64,000 bases of DNA, taken from Tranzscheliella williamsii (lineage: Eukaryota > Basidiomycota > Ustilaginomycetes > Ustilaginales > Ustilaginaceae). Shown in pieces: positions 10,443 through 21,907 of this stretch (its first letter is position 1; each line of letters opens with the position of its first letter). The DNA lies in contig JALBYF010000052.1 of the NCBI GenBank assembly GCA_023212725.1, positions 62,001 through 126,000 on the forward strand. The letters run 5' to 3'. Position numbers and translations under genes: made by a program. The notes beneath the pieces are model-generated. The model worked only from the letters and a program-made list of their open reading frames with translations. It did not search any database and was not told where the DNA came from.

Positions 10443-12074
10443 TACAGGCGCACGCCAGACGCATTCCCAAGCCCCTCCCCTCACACTATGCGCTAAGATG
10501 CAACCGCTCTTCACCAGGTGGCGCTGCCTGTAATCCTTGTCGGCAGCTATGCCAGCCTCCAGCAAAGGTGCTTGTGTTTCGCCCTCGACATGTGTTTATC
10601 CGGCAAGGCCGCGCGGTCGCGGTGCAGGGTCGTATGCATCCTGGGGAAAGTGCATCTGCGTCGGGTGCGAATGGTGCGGCCGGGGTAGCCGTCGAGACGG
10701 TTGCAACAGCGAGCAGCAGCAAGACAGGGAGGGGGGAAGTGCATGTCGCCATTGCAGGACGCCTTGATCGGCGCCGATCAACGGGAGGAGCCTGAAGCGC
10801 GTCCGTCGGCGTCGTCCAAGCTTCCAGGAACGCCTCATGAACATGCTGGTCGCCGTGAGTGGCTGCGCTGGGCGGTGCTTCATCGCGCCTAGTCTTCGTC
10901 CAAAGCGGCTCTGCAAGCCGCGCTCGCAGATGAAGAAGGCGGACCGCCCTTGCGGCCTTGCGCTACCACGCCACCACGGCGATCTCATCGTGGTTTTGTG
11001 GCGTGAACGGCAGGACACGGCGACACTTGACTGGTGTCGTTGCCACTGTCCCTTCCAGACCCAACTGCGCTGCTGCGCTTGATCTGCAACTGCGAACCGG
11101 AGGGCGAGCACGGCGCGGGAGCGTTCGTCGGATGCACGGCTGCTTGGCATAGGCCGGTGCACCACCCTGCCCGTGTGTGCAGGCAGTGCCGCTGCTGCGC
11201 CAGAGCAGCCTCGAGTGGCGTACATTCCCGTACAGCAGCCAGCTTGCCTTTCGTCTTCATCTCGCCGACTCTATTCACATTGCACGAAATCACAACGGCC
11301 TCACTCTCTTTCATGCTTACTACATTTCCGCTGCGACTCGCACTGACTTGACCTAAAGTGGGAGTGGGAGGGTTCCAAAGTGGAAGGTCGTGAGTGCAAG
11401 TGTGAGTGCAAGTGTGAGTGTGAGAGGTGAGTGTCGAGTTTACCGTCCAAGTCTGACGCTCTCCGCTGCGGGCCGACTCGCCCCTACAACTACACATTCA
11501 TATCACTCTCCCTTTCTCTCAGACGCCAACCATCGCGAAGAGGAGCATTCGGATGGCTTGCTACTGTCTCGCTCACTGACACTGCTGATCGCTTCCTCGG
11601 TCACTTTTCACTGCGCCCGCGTCGGTGGTCCTACTGCGTCATCAATTGCGGAACGGAGCCCCGTTCTGGACCCTTTCTTTTTCGTCGCCGTACTCTTGCA
11701 TCTTGACTTCGCGGGCAGCTCCAGCTGGACCACCATTACTTGGACCGCCCCAAGACTGGCGTTTCCTCCTCGGGGGCTCGTTCGTTTTCTCATATTATCC
11801 TCTACGTCACTAGTGGTGCTACTCTCCGAACTGCATCGGACATCCACATCCGCCGCCATTCGTTCAACCAACAGTCAAGGTTAGCAGCAGCCCGGAAACC
11901 CGGTCTGGCTACGAGGAGGAAGAAGAGCAGAGGGTTGTACATCGGGGACCAGCGCAGCCACTGGCTGGTCTTCGACGGTGCTTGCTCATGCCCCCGGTCA
12001 ACGCCGGCCAGGAGGAGGCTCATCTGGCAGCTTCTACCACCGCCCGCTGAGCAGCTCCGGTCGGGCCTCCAGCC
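10443..12074. other. Long intergenic region before the Zn2Cys6 gene
   Basis: No ORF in these 1.6 kb has recognisable domains; those above 150 codons overlap on opposite strands and have compositions of shadow frames. Bases 11390-11424 hold a short tandem array of GTGAGTGCAA-type units. From about 11450 the sequence becomes pyrimidine-rich, consistent with a long leader for the downstream transcription factor gene. Confidence 0.5.
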
Positions 12075-15000
12075 ATGAGCGATACCGTCGACTCCTCCAT
12101 GGTGGCCGAGGGATCTACCGAAGCCTCCGGAAATAAGCGGAGAAGGGTAGGTTGAGCAACCGCACTGGCCTGCCTTCGTAGACCCGGCCAGAGACCAACT
12201 GACGTGGGATGGTGTCGCGGCACTCTTTCTTGCCTTACAGATCTGGGCGGCCTGCGAGCCATGTAGGAAGCGCAAGTCCAAATGCGATGGTCAGAGCCCC
12301 TGCGGAGGATGCCTGTCTACCATCAAGACTGCAATGCTCCCAGTTAATGCGACGAGCCTGCAAACCGGCGCCGTCAACGAGCAGCTCGTCCATCGGAAAG
12401 CTCAAGAGATCTGTGTCTTTGACTGGAACCGAAAGCCCCGCGGGCCCAAGGGGAAGAGGGCAGCCGCCACGTCCACGTCGGGCCCAGAAACCAGCAGCGC
12501 CATCGGGGCACCTAGAAGCTATACCAGTGCGGGCAGAGCCTACATCGATGCCCAGAACCCGTCGCTGGCTAAGCATCATCCTGAAACCGACAATACCGCC
12601 AGATCGCTCGGTAGCGAGGAACCCTCGCTTTCATTCAGCCCTCCGAGCGCATATGCTCCCACCAACGCTATCACAGCCTCGCAGCGCCGTGGTGGTGATG
12701 CACCACGGCACACAGCTCTCCACCCTCGAGGTATTGCTCTTGACGAGACGCCAAGCAATTGCTACCACCAAGCCTCCTACTCGAGTCAATCTCGACGCCC
12801 AACTATGCTGCACCGAAGTTCGGGCGATAGCAACGAGGCCTCTGAAACTAGCTCCCAACTTCATCATGTCAGGTCCAACTCAACCACTTCCTTTACAGCC
12901 ATCTCGTCTCCCGTGCCGTACGAAGCTGCGAAACGGTGCCATGCCCTTCTGGCCGGGCCCTCTAACTCGATCTCCGCGTTGTTTGCGGATGGTTACCAAC
13001 ACGACGGTGGCGGGGACGAAGAGAGGATCAGCAAAGTGTCGCGCAGCGCCTGGGATGCTCTAGCTGACACTTCAAGCGACAAGCGATCCAACAGCCTCCC
13101 GAACCAGCAAAGATCTCTGGCGTCCAACGCTACTTCTCCGGCCGATGTCAATCGCATCGTCGGCTCGCCTTCTTACTCGCAAGGTTCCGGCGGCTTTGCT
13201 GCTGCTTCACCGCATTCGCATGACAGTGCGAGGCATGTCTCCTCCGCGCTACACCTCTCCTCGAACGGCGACCATTACGACACGCGCTTCCACGACCAAT
13301 CCATGCTGATCAACCGCCTCCGACCCTATTACTCGGAGAAGGATCGGCCGTTTGTCGCGCTTGCCATATCTCAATTCGAGGCGCTCGATTCGTTTGAGAA
13401 GATGGTCCCTTCGCGCTATCTGTTTGGATCCGCGCCCGGGTCAGGAGGACGCGAACCTCCGGCGCATGTGCTGCTGGCGCTGCTCGCCCTTCTGGCGCAT
13501 CGAGCGCTGCTCCTACCCGACAGCATGAACATTGAAGATCTGGATCTGCAGGCGGGAGAGGTGGTCCTACGCTGTGCTAACAACTATGGAAGACTGGTGG
13601 GCGACGATCGCAAGCAGATGCTCAACTTTGCGCGAAGGAGCTGGTCTCTGGCCAATGATCTCATGCTGCAAAAGATCCGCAGCGGCGACGTGGATCCGCG
13701 GCTGGTCATTACCGGGATGCTGCTTGAGATGGGCGCTGGCGAGGACGGCGTGAGCAGCAAAGGGCTCGCACAGCGCAAGCTCTGGCTCTTCCGACTAGCC
13801 TATTGCTGGCGGCTGCATCAGCTCGACGCACAGGCCGGTTCCGAGAGCTGGAACACGCCCTGGGACGGCCCTGAGGTGCTGCAGAAGGCGCTCGAAATCA
13901 CGGGCGCCAGCAGTACAGAAGATCCACATGCGCCGTTACCACGAGTGGCGGACACGCGGACCATGATCAATGACCCTATCGAGGTCGAGGCGATCCGGCG
14001 GCAGGTTTCGCTCTTGGTGACCGCCGCCTTCTGGGTGCAGACCGCCGAGATGCAGATCCCCCGCTTCGACATCTACATTCTCGAGCTCGATCCCGCCAAC
14101 GCCGACGACTTTATTCACCACGGCTCGAACTGGACGCCCAAGATGCACGCCGCCTCGAACGGGTTTCTTACGCAGACTCGAGATCTGATCTTCCGTACCT
14201 ATGGGCGTCTGACGCGGTTGCTGCACACACCGCTGGCGGACATCTGCACCGGCTACTCGCCCGAGCCGAACCTGCAGTCTGCGATTACCGAGATGGAGAC
14301 GACGTTGGACTGGCTCATGGACCGGGTGGGTGCGGTGACGTACAAAGGTCCCGAGATGCCTCTGCGTGTCGCTGCGTTTATCCACTCGCGCATCTGCGCG
14401 CTGCTCATGTATCGCCTATTTGCCTCGATCCAGGCGTTCTTCTTTCTCTTTCCGGAGAAGACGACGGCGAGGACGGACAAGCGGCTGCGGATCGCCTCGA
14501 CGCTGATGCCCAAGGGCGAAGAGCGCTCGAACTTCGAACTGATCGCCGGCGGCGCCGTGCGCGCCGAGTCGGAAAGCGAGGACGACGCCGAGGCGACCAG
14601 GGACTTTCAAGGGCGGAAGCTGCTGCCGCGGCCGCAATTCTCGCGACATCCGCTGAAGGCGTCCATGGCGGTACTGTGGGAGACGGCGGCGGTGGCCAAG
14701 CGGCTGCTCTGCCTGCATCGTGCCAGGGATGCGGCGCTGGAGCCGGTCGAGGGTGCCAACGCCGCGGGTAGCAGCCATTGGCAAGCAGAGGAGGGCGAGC
14801 AGAGGGGCAGCGCAGTGGGAAAAACGATGGACGCGTCACTGCGGGCGGTGCGGTGGCCACGGCATCTGCGGCTCTTCGCTCAGCATTCCTACGCGATGGC
14901 CGCCGAATCGCACGTCGCCGGCTCGTCGTGGATGGACACGTTTGGCGACGAGAGTCCGAGCTGGAAGACGCCAACGACGTTCGGCCTCCTGCCCCCATTC

Positions 15001-15186
15001 AGCCCGGAACCGATCGAAAGCGGGCTGTGGGACATCGGCGACACCTTCCTGGAACTGCTCGAGGCAATGGCCAAGATGGGCAGCACCCATGCGCGCAACA
15101 ACGAAGAAACCGCCCTGCGCTACCGCCAGGAGCGCTGGACCTGGGCCAAGCGCCACCAGCCCCAGCCTCAGCCCGGCCCCACCTGA
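12075..15186 (+). CDS. Zn2Cys6 transcription factor with atypical zinc cluster
   Basis: A 72-bp first exon (12075-12146) encodes a short start ending KRRR. A 94-nt GTAGGT intron then joins in phase to 12241, giving about 1005 aa. The zinc cluster follows at once: CEPCRKRKSKCDGQSPCGGC supplies five cysteines in perfect fungal spacing. The sixth would normally lie 6-9 residues later. Here the next in-frame cysteine is 33 residues on, in CVFDWNRKPRGPKG, a typical post-cluster linker. An unrecognised intron, a one-base frameshift or a true loop insertion could explain this. The middle region is Ser-rich, and residues 400-900 resemble the fungal transcription factor regulatory domain. The protein should bind DNA in the nucleus; its targets are unknown. 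Codon use and the open frame argue that the gene is functional. Confidence 0.8.
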
Positions 15187-15933
15187 CACCACCACGCTTG
15201 CCCCTTCCGCTCCCCACGCAGCCTCTTATACCTGCGGGCCGCTGGCCACAGAACTAGCCACACCTGCACATACCACGAGCTACGCGTCTTGCCTCACCGA
15301 CGAATCACCACACCAACACCGACGCCAACAGCGACACCAATCCTTTTTCTTTGATCCTTCTGACTCGACATCTTCATACATACAGGCCGTGTCTCGCGCT
15401 GGTCTCTGTCTGTGCAGAGGTGCCCGAGTCGGTGCTGTAGCAGCTTCCATGATGGTCGTCCGGGCGCTAGGCTAGCGTGCATCTAATCAAATAGAATTTG
15501 GCGCCTTTTTTGCAGCGATATGTGATAGAAAATCATGAATAAAATACGAATCCAACACTCACACCTCACACCCCGCACCTCGCAACCTCACACCTCATCC
15601 TTCTCAAGCCTCATCACGTTCATACTTTGCAGCTGAAAGCAAGGCTGCCCGTCGCTGCGCATTCTTGCTTCTTCAGTACACTGTCGGCTGCCGCTCTGCC
15701 GTCTGCGTCGATCCGCTCGCCTACACGTCTCCATCCGCGCGTTCCAAAAGGTATCGCGCTGTCTGGTACCGCGCTTCGCTGCTGCGCTTTGGGCTACTGG
15801 CGAGTCGATTGCGGGATTTGTACCGTCGGAAAGCAGCTAGGATCTAGGGCGAGACGACTCACTCCCGTTCGAGTCGGATGGCGAGTGCAGCATCCAACGG
15901 AATCCTGTAAACCGTGTTGCGGACAGGCACGCC
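15187..15933. other. Intergenic region with CTCACA-type microsatellite
   Basis: This is the 3' flank of the zinc-cluster gene and the promoter of the SUN-domain gene. An irregular CTCACACC-type repeat occupies about 15555-15600. No ORF here is credible. Confidence 0.5.
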
Positions 15934-18324
15934 ATGTCGGCTCGGCGACACCACACGCCGGTGCGGCGCTCGCCGCGGATTGTCGAGCGGTCTCAGACGC
16001 CGGCGGAGCGGGGGCGCGAGGAGGGGCGCGAGCCGAGCGTGCTCAGTACGCCGCTCGCCCGGCTTGCTTCGCCGGACCTGATCGAGCAGATGACGCCGCC
16101 GATGGCCGCGCGCTCCCGCCAGCTCTTCCACCGTCCCGGCCCATCGTACGACTTTGGCTCGATGGCGATCAAGCAAGAGGATGCATCCACCTCCATGGCG
16201 CAGTCGCGCTTCTTTCTGCGTGAGCACTCCATGCCATCCACCTCCCATCCCGGCAGCCCCGTCTCCATCCGCTCCTCCCTCCTCCGCGGCGCCCAGGTCG
16301 GCCTCAACGACGACCGCTACGAAAACACCTCTCTGTCCGTCTTCTCCGGCGACAGCAGCGAGCAGCCGGCCAGCTACCGCACCGAAGAGCAGGTCGCCGC
16401 ACATCTCCAAAACATCTCCGAAGGTCACAACCATGCACAGCAGCCACAACCCTCCTCCAACGGCCGCAGAAAGGTCTCGGCCCAGCGACGCGGCCGCCCC
16501 TCCCTGGACGACCTCCCGTACAAACCCACGGGGAGCGAGGACGAGGACGACGACAATATCCCTTCCGGCAACCCGCGTCGACGCAAGTCCAAGTCTTCCT
16601 GGCCCAGCTTTCGGACGGGCAAAGAGCTGGACGCCATCTGGTCCACCAAGGGCAGGAAAAAGCGCGGTCCGCGCCGCTCAACCACAGGCACCCCCGCTGG
16701 CGACGACCGCCCACACTCTGACGACGACGATCCTTCTGACGACGATGCAGCCGCGAGCGGCAAGGAGACCCGACTCGACGCCTACTCCGACCATGGCGAG
16801 TATGCGGGGCACCAGGATGATTCGCTCGGCAGCGCCCCTACCGACGCCGGGCCACCTTCTCGCCATCCACATCGTCGCTCTTTGCTGGCAAGCATTTTTG
16901 TCAGGGCGGTAGCCATCCTCCTGTCGCTGCTCCGGCTCGTCTTTGCTGCCCTTGTGCAACTCCCTCTGCTGGTGTGGAGCGCCGTGGCCAGCGTCGTCCG
17001 TCCTATTCGACTGCGAGATCTGTTCCTCGCTGCCACTACGATTCTGGCCGCCATGGGCGCCGTCTACCTTGCGACACAGTCGGGCTTCTCCATGCCGCCC
17101 CTGGATGGCATGCTGCGGCAGGGCGGGTCCTCCCTCCCCGCCATTTCCTTACCGTCCTTCGGCGCGGACTATCCGGCCGAGCATCGCACCGCCGCGTTGT
17201 CCGAGCGCGAGCATGGCAAGTTGCTGGCCCAGGTCGATCGTCTGAACGCCAGGATCGACTCGCTGCCGGCCCAGTTCAACGCGCAACTGGCCGCTCGCAT
17301 CCAGCAAGCCGAGGCCAAGATGCAGGCCGAGAACGACGCGCGCAAGGAATCCGAGCTGAACCGCCTGATGCAGAAGACGAAGCGGCAGGTCTCGAGACTA
17401 GCGCAGGAAGAGCTCAAGGGGATCCAGGAGAACGTGGCCAACTCGGTAGAGCTGATGCTGCGCGATCTGAACAAGAGGGTCGACGACCAGCTGAAGAAGC
17501 GCGCCGACGATACCGAAGACAAGTTCTTCTCCCAGCTGGAGCAAGAGATCAAGAAGATCACCAAGTATGCCAACGATGAGGTCAATGCGCGCCTCCAGCA
17601 GTCCTTTGACCAGACCTACGTGTCGCGGCTGATTGACCAGAGTCTGGAGACTTACTCGCGCGATCGGACTGGCAAGGTGGACCACGCTGCGATTACGTCG
17701 GGCGCGGTTCTGGACGAGCGGGGTACTGTGCACCGCGGGTACCGGTACAACAGCGTCTGGAATCTGGGTGCGTATTTGGCCGAGGGGCGCAAGGTGGCGA
17801 TTGGGGAGCCGGTCAAGGCGATTACGCCGGGGGGTGGTGGGGGGGCGGAGAGCTGCTGGATGACGGGGTGGGGGTCGATGCTGCAGGTCAACTTTACCGC
17901 GCCGCGTGTGGTGGAGGAGGTGGTGGTGGAGCATGTCCTGCCGGGGCTGGCGCGGTTTGCGCCGCGGCGGGTGGTGGTGTGGGGGTTGGTGGAGGAGGCC
18001 GACCGCGGCTACTACGAGCGCGTGCGGCGCGGTGTCCCGGCAGACGAGTACCTGGGCCAGCTTCTGGCGCCGCCGTTCCGCGCCGCGCTCCCCGCCGAGT
18101 ACCGCGCGCCGGCACAGATGCCGCTCGTGCTCGCCGCGTTCGAGTTCGACCAGCACGGCCCCACCCTCCAGACCTTCAACACCTCCGCCGAGGCCCGCAT
18201 CTACCCCTTCGGCATCCGCGCCGTCCGCTTCCAGTTCATCGACGGCTGGGCGCCCCACCCGCCCATCTGCATCCAGCGCGTCCGCATCCACGCCTCCCCC
18301 TGGCCCGTCTTCGGCCCCCAGTAA
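15934..18324 (+). CDS. SUN-domain inner nuclear membrane protein (Sad1/UNC-84 family)
   Basis: This 796-aa protein has the architecture of a SUN protein of the nuclear envelope. SUN proteins pair with KASH proteins to link chromatin and the spindle pole body to the cytoskeleton. A basic, disordered N-terminus (about 1-310) would face the nucleoplasm. Two hydrophobic stretches lie near residues 317-350 and 366-384. A coiled coil (about 415-560) follows, and a C-terminal SUN domain from about residue 593 begins GYRYNSVWNLGAYL and includes ESCWMTGWGSMLQVNF. A glycine run interrupts the domain at about 630-635. The first ATG at 15934 is used; its context is GCCATGT. The gene is intronless. The 3' part is very GC-rich and produces long shadow frames on both strands. 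Confidence 0.88.
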   Translation: MSARRHHTPVRRSPRIVERSQTPAERGREEGREPSVLSTPLARLASPDLIEQMTPPMAARSRQLFHRPGPSYDFGSMAIKQEDASTSMAQSRFFLREHSMPSTSHPGSPVSIRSSLLRGAQVGLNDDRYENTSLSVFSGDSSEQPASYRTEEQVAAHLQNISEGHNHAQQPQPSSNGRRKVSAQRRGRPSLDDLPYKPTGSEDEDDDNIPSGNPRRRKSKSSWPSFRTGKELDAIWSTKGRKKRGPRRSTTGTPAGDDRPHSDDDDPSDDDAAASGKETRLDAYSDHGEYAGHQDDSLGSAPTDAGPPSRHPHRRSLLASIFVRAVAILLSLLRLVFAALVQLPLLVWSAVASVVRPIRLRDLFLAATTILAAMGAVYLATQSGFSMPPLDGMLRQGGSSLPAISLPSFGADYPAEHRTAALSEREHGKLLAQVDRLNARIDSLPAQFNAQLAARIQQAEAKMQAENDARKESELNRLMQKTKRQVSRLAQEELKGIQENVANSVELMLRDLNKRVDDQLKKRADDTEDKFFSQLEQEIKKITKYANDEVNARLQQSFDQTYVSRLIDQSLETYSRDRTGKVDHAAITSGAVLDERGTVHRGYRYNSVWNLGAYLAEGRKVAIGEPVKAITPGGGGGAESCWMTGWGSMLQVNFTAPRVVEEVVVEHVLPGLARFAPRRVVVWGLVEEADRGYYERVRRGVPADEYLGQLLAPPFRAALPAEYRAPAQMPLVLAAFEFDQHGPTLQTFNTSAEARIYPFGIRAVRFQFIDGWAPHPPICIQRVRIHASPWPVFGPQ

Positions 18325-18511
18325 CGCCCCCTTCCCCCATCCATACACACCGCACGCAACATGGTCAGCTATCCCACCGGCGCGCAAAAGGGCGCGCAGA
18401 CATGGGTCTCGACTGTGTAGATTTCAGCGCAGAGTGGCAAGATACATGATGGGGCAAGGGTGGCTGTGGATGCGGCGCGGGCGCGGGATGCGCGGAGCGG
18501 GGCGAGGATGC

Positions 18512-19855
18512 TCAGAGCACCTCGTCGGCGTAGGGGAGGGAGTGAACGTCGCCGATGGCGACGGTGGTGGGGGTGCTCTTCAGGAGCTTCTCGGCCGCGG
18601 CGGCGAGCGAGGCGGGCTGGACGGCGTCGAGGGCGGCAAAAGCGGCGTCGAGGGTGGGGACGCTGCCGGCGCCGAGCAGCTGGGCCGAGACGAGCTCGTG
18701 CGCGGCGGTGCGGTCCTCGAGCAGCGCGGCGCGCTCAAACTTGGCCTTGGCCACCGCGCCCTGCACCGCCTCGCGTCCGAGCCCGCCAGCGACGTCCTTG
18801 AGCGCCTGCGCCACCTGCACCGCCGCCTCGCGCACCGAGCCCGCCGGCGCCGAAACGTGTGCGCCAAACACGCCAGAGTCGCTGAACGACAGGTTGAACG
18901 CACCCGCCTTGGCCCCCTTGACACTCTCGCCAACCCGAGACAAGGGCGACAACCCGTTGCTCCACTTGACCGAAGACTCGCCGCCCAGCAACGACCGCAG
19001 AACCGCGAGGTTGGCCGCAGCCGAGGCGTCCTTCTGGCCCGCTCCCTCAAACCCAATGAAGAAGTGGCCATGAGCAGCACGGCTGTTCTCAGCACCGTGA
19101 GGCGCGGCGAAGGCAACCCGCTGCTCTCCGCCAAAGTACTTGGCCGGGGCAGCAGAGAGGGACGAAGTGGGACTCAGCTCGCCAAATTTGGCAGAGACGA
19201 GCTCGGAGAGCTTGTTGGCTTCGATGCCCGATCCGAGAACGGCAATGTTGTTCTTGGCAAAGGCGGCCTTGGCGTACTCTACCGTCTGTCGGTGGCTGAT
19301 GGGCGACGAGGGCGAGGCGAAGAGCGAGTGACCGAGGCCTCGTTGACGGTAGGCAGTCTGCAGGAGGTTGTCAAAGCCGAGCACCGAAGGATCGGACAGG
19401 GCCTGAGCGTGTTCGGCCTGAACCTGCGGCACCACCTCTTCGTTAAACTCGTGGGCGGCAAACTTGGACTTGGTCAAGACATCGCCGAGGATCTCGACGA
19501 AAAAGTCTTCGTCACCTCGGAGAAATTCGGCAGTAAGCAAAAGGTGCTCCTTGGTGAGGGCGGTAGACAGAACACCACCGTAGAATTCGGCTTCGCGGAC
19601 GAGTCGGAGAGCGGAGCGCTTCTGGTTCGACTTGAAGAGGTAGTTCTTGAGGACGTGGGCGACACCAGGCGCGGTCTCGTATCGGGAACCAGCCTTGATG
19701 GCAACGGTGATGGTGGAGGTCAAAGCGCCATCGTCCGCAGCAGCGGTGGTCACGCCGCCAGCATGGGCCGTGGTGAACGATCGCTTGGGGCCGTGCTGGG
19801 CCGCAGCAGATCGGAGAGCGTTCCGGACGGGAACAGCGGACCTTGCGAACGACAT
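18512..19855 (-). CDS. QCR2: Cytochrome bc1 complex core subunit 2
   Basis: This 447-aa protein is the mitochondrial respiratory complex III core protein 2, a catalytically inactive relative of the mitochondrial processing peptidases (M16 family). The N-terminus is an arginine- and serine-rich mitochondrial presequence (MSFARSAVPVRNALRS) ending near SFTTAHAGG. Where active peptidases have HxxEH, this protein has GVAHVLKNYLFKS, as expected for core 2. The glycine-rich M16 loop region and the C-terminal half are both present. It is an intronless single ORF with its ATG at 19855. The gene converges with the SUN gene (187 bp apart) and diverges from SUR2. Confidence 0.92.
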   Translation of the reverse strand: MSFARSAVPVRNALRSAAAQHGPKRSFTTAHAGGVTTAAADDGALTSTITVAIKAGSRYETAPGVAHVLKNYLFKSNQKRSALRLVREAEFYGGVLSTALTKEHLLLTAEFLRGDEDFFVEILGDVLTKSKFAAHEFNEEVVPQVQAEHAQALSDPSVLGFDNLLQTAYRQRGLGHSLFASPSSPISHRQTVEYAKAAFAKNNIAVLGSGIEANKLSELVSAKFGELSPTSSLSAAPAKYFGGEQRVAFAAPHGAENSRAAHGHFFIGFEGAGQKDASAAANLAVLRSLLGGESSVKWSNGLSPLSRVGESVKGAKAGAFNLSFSDSGVFGAHVSAPAGSVREAAVQVAQALKDVAGGLGREAVQGAVAKAKFERAALLEDRTAAHELVSAQLLGAGSVPTLDAAFAALDAVQPASLAAAAEKLLKSTPTTVAIGDVHSLPYADEVL

Positions 19856-20767
19856 TCTGCGTCGTGGATGCCGAGGGCGAAGACGAAGGGCAAAGGTCAG
19901 CAGAGGAGAGAGGTAGGGGTGCTAGTAGCAGCGGAGGAAGGTGGTAAGAAGAACCGTAGGCGACTCGGAGCGGTGATCGTTACAGCGCTACTGATGGATG
20001 ACCAACGCCAATGGCCAAATGGCACCTCGTCTTGCTCGTGCTCGTGGTTCTCTGCTGATTGAACATGAATATAATGGTTGGCTGCCAATCTTCGAGCGCC
20101 TTTACGTGACTTTCCAAATCGGCGAAGACCAAGTACCTTTCGCTGATTTCAAATGGAGCGCTGAAATCCAATCGAGCTCCAGCTTCAGTTCCGTTTCTCT
20201 CCTGCAGTAAAGTTGTATTCACAGTTCCAAGCATCGATCACGTCGCCGTTTCAACCCGACCCAGCCATCTTTCGCTGGCACTTACCCGTGCGATACAACA
20301 CACATTTCTCTCTGGGTGAGATCTGACCGACTAGTGCGCCACCGCGAATCGCCGCATGCACGAATCGGCGACCAACATGGCAAACTCACGCGCGCTGGCC
20401 GAGCTGCCCACGCAACAAATTCTTGAGCTGAACCCTGAACCGGTGCTCTCGGTCGCCACTCACTCGCTCTTGCTGGCCTGTCGCACTCGCTCTTTCTGGC
20501 CTGTCGTCATCTTTCCTTTCCACCAAAGTCACTTCCATTGATCGCCTCGCACCGTCTCAACTCTCGCTTGCCATATCCTCTCGGCTCTCCTCCCTCCGCC
20601 CGCGAGCGAGCTACCGCGTATTGCCGTGCTTACCGTGTATTGCCGTGCTGGCTAGGCTGTCGCATCGGCCGCTCTAAGAGTCCGCGTTCCGAACGCTTAC
20701 TCTATTTCGGCGCTCGTAGATCTGCCAACAAACGCTCGTTGGATCTCGCCAGCTTCTCTGTATCACT
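19856..20767. other. Divergent promoter region QCR2 / SUR2
   Basis: This region of 912 bp separates two divergent genes. From about 20440 it is rich in CTCGCTCT-type pyrimidine tracts, probably the SUR2 leader. An 84-codon ATG ORF on the minus strand (19980-20234) lacks recognisable features and is not called. Confidence 0.5.
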
Positions 20768-21907
20768 ATGGAGCTCTTCGCCAACAGCACAGCCGCTAGC
20801 GCCGGGTTCGACAAGCTGTCGGAGGTGCCCTTCTATTTTCAGGCTCAGCCTACCGTCATTCCAGGCATCTCGGACAAGTACCTGTCCCTCGGCCTGCCCA
20901 TTGTCGTTTACTGGGTCGCTTCTTTGTGTTACCACTTACTCGACCACCTGCAGCTTCCCTTCACCGAGCAATATCGGCTTCATGAACCCGAGGAGCTCAC
21001 AAAACGCAACCGAGTCAGCATGACCCGCGTTGCTGTAATGGTCCTTGTTCAGCAGATCCTCCAGACCGTTTTGGGCTTGCTACTACTCGATGACGATGCC
21101 GCTGGCCTCAAACAAACCTTTGCAGACCATCAGGCCGCCATCCTCAATATGGCCGCCAGCTTGCGCGCCTATACTCATGTCGTATTCGGTCCGGGCCTCA
21201 CTCCCACCGTCACGAGGCTTCTTTTCGGTAGCCAAGACGCCAACCAGGCAGCATGGTGGCTCTATTGGTGGGGGATCCCTGTTGCCCAATTCTGGTTTGC
21301 CTTCTTTGTCCTGGATGCTTGGCAGTATACCTTGCACCGGCTCTTTCACGAAAGCCGCTTCCTCTACCGCCACTTTCATTCGCACCACCATCGTATCTAC
21401 GTTCCCTACGCGTTTGGCGCGCTCTACAATCATCCCGTCGAAGGCCTTTTGTTCGATTCGGCGGGCGGCGCCCTCTCCCATGCTGCAGCCCTCATGACTG
21501 TCCGCCAGGGCATCGTTCTGTTCACGTTCGCCACGCTCAAGACGGTCATGGATCACGGCGGGTACGCCTTGCCGTGGTACATCGACCCTCTGCATTTGGT
21601 CTTCCCCAACTGTGCCGAGTACCACGACGTACATCACCAGATGACGGGGCTTAGGTACAACTACAGTCAGCCTTTCTTTGTACACTTTGACGTCCTCTTC
21701 GGAACACGAATCTCGGCGGAAAAGTTCCGCAAGATGAAGCGCTTGGCCGAAAGCAAGAAGACGGCCGAGAAGAGCGCGGCCGCAGCAACTGGTCAAGATC
21801 CGACCAAGACAGATGCTAAGCCAGCAGCAATCGTCGACAAGCTCGCCAAGCCTTTCGTGACGACAAGCAAAGAGGCCTATGTCGCCAAGGCCGGATCGTC
21901 GCTCTAA
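20768..21907 (+). CDS. SUR2: Sphinganine C4-hydroxylase
   Basis: This 379-aa membrane di-iron hydroxylase of the fatty acid hydroxylase/sterol desaturase superfamily converts dihydrosphingosine to phytosphingosine in the endoplasmic reticulum. The three diagnostic histidine boxes are visible: LHRLFH (HxxxH), HFHSHHH (HxxHH) and YHDVHHQ (HxxHH). Hydrophobic segments lie near residues 40-60, 85-105 and 160-185. The conserved segments YVPYAFGALYNHPVEG and HGGYALPW identify SUR2 rather than ERG3 or ERG25. The Lys- and Ala-rich C-terminal tail (from about residue 325) is specific to this lineage. It is intronless and starts at the first ATG. Confidence 0.92.
   Translation: MELFANSTAASAGFDKLSEVPFYFQAQPTVIPGISDKYLSLGLPIVVYWVASLCYHLLDHLQLPFTEQYRLHEPEELTKRNRVSMTRVAVMVLVQQILQTVLGLLLLDDDAAGLKQTFADHQAAILNMAASLRAYTHVVFGPGLTPTVTRLLFGSQDANQAAWWLYWWGIPVAQFWFAFFVLDAWQYTLHRLFHESRFLYRHFHSHHHRIYVPYAFGALYNHPVEGLLFDSAGGALSHAAALMTVRQGIVLFTFATLKTVMDHGGYALPWYIDPLHLVFPNCAEYHDVHHQMTGLRYNYSQPFFVHFDVLFGTRISAEKFRKMKRLAESKKTAEKSAAAATGQDPTKTDAKPAAIVDKLAKPFVTTSKEAYVAKAGSSL

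Noticed and set aside
10596..11497. Minus-strand ORFs of 170-209 codons upstream of the zinc-cluster gene
   Set aside because: They have no domain, overlapping frames and a composition unlike the neighbouring genes.
17398..20062. Long ORFs of 200-718 codons overlapping the SUN and QCR2 genes in other frames
   Set aside because: They overlap two clear genes and show the Arg/Ala/Gly bias of shadow frames in GC-rich DNA.
19980..20234. 84-codon minus-strand ORF between QCR2 and SUR2
   Set aside because: It is short, has no motif and lies in a divergent promoter region.
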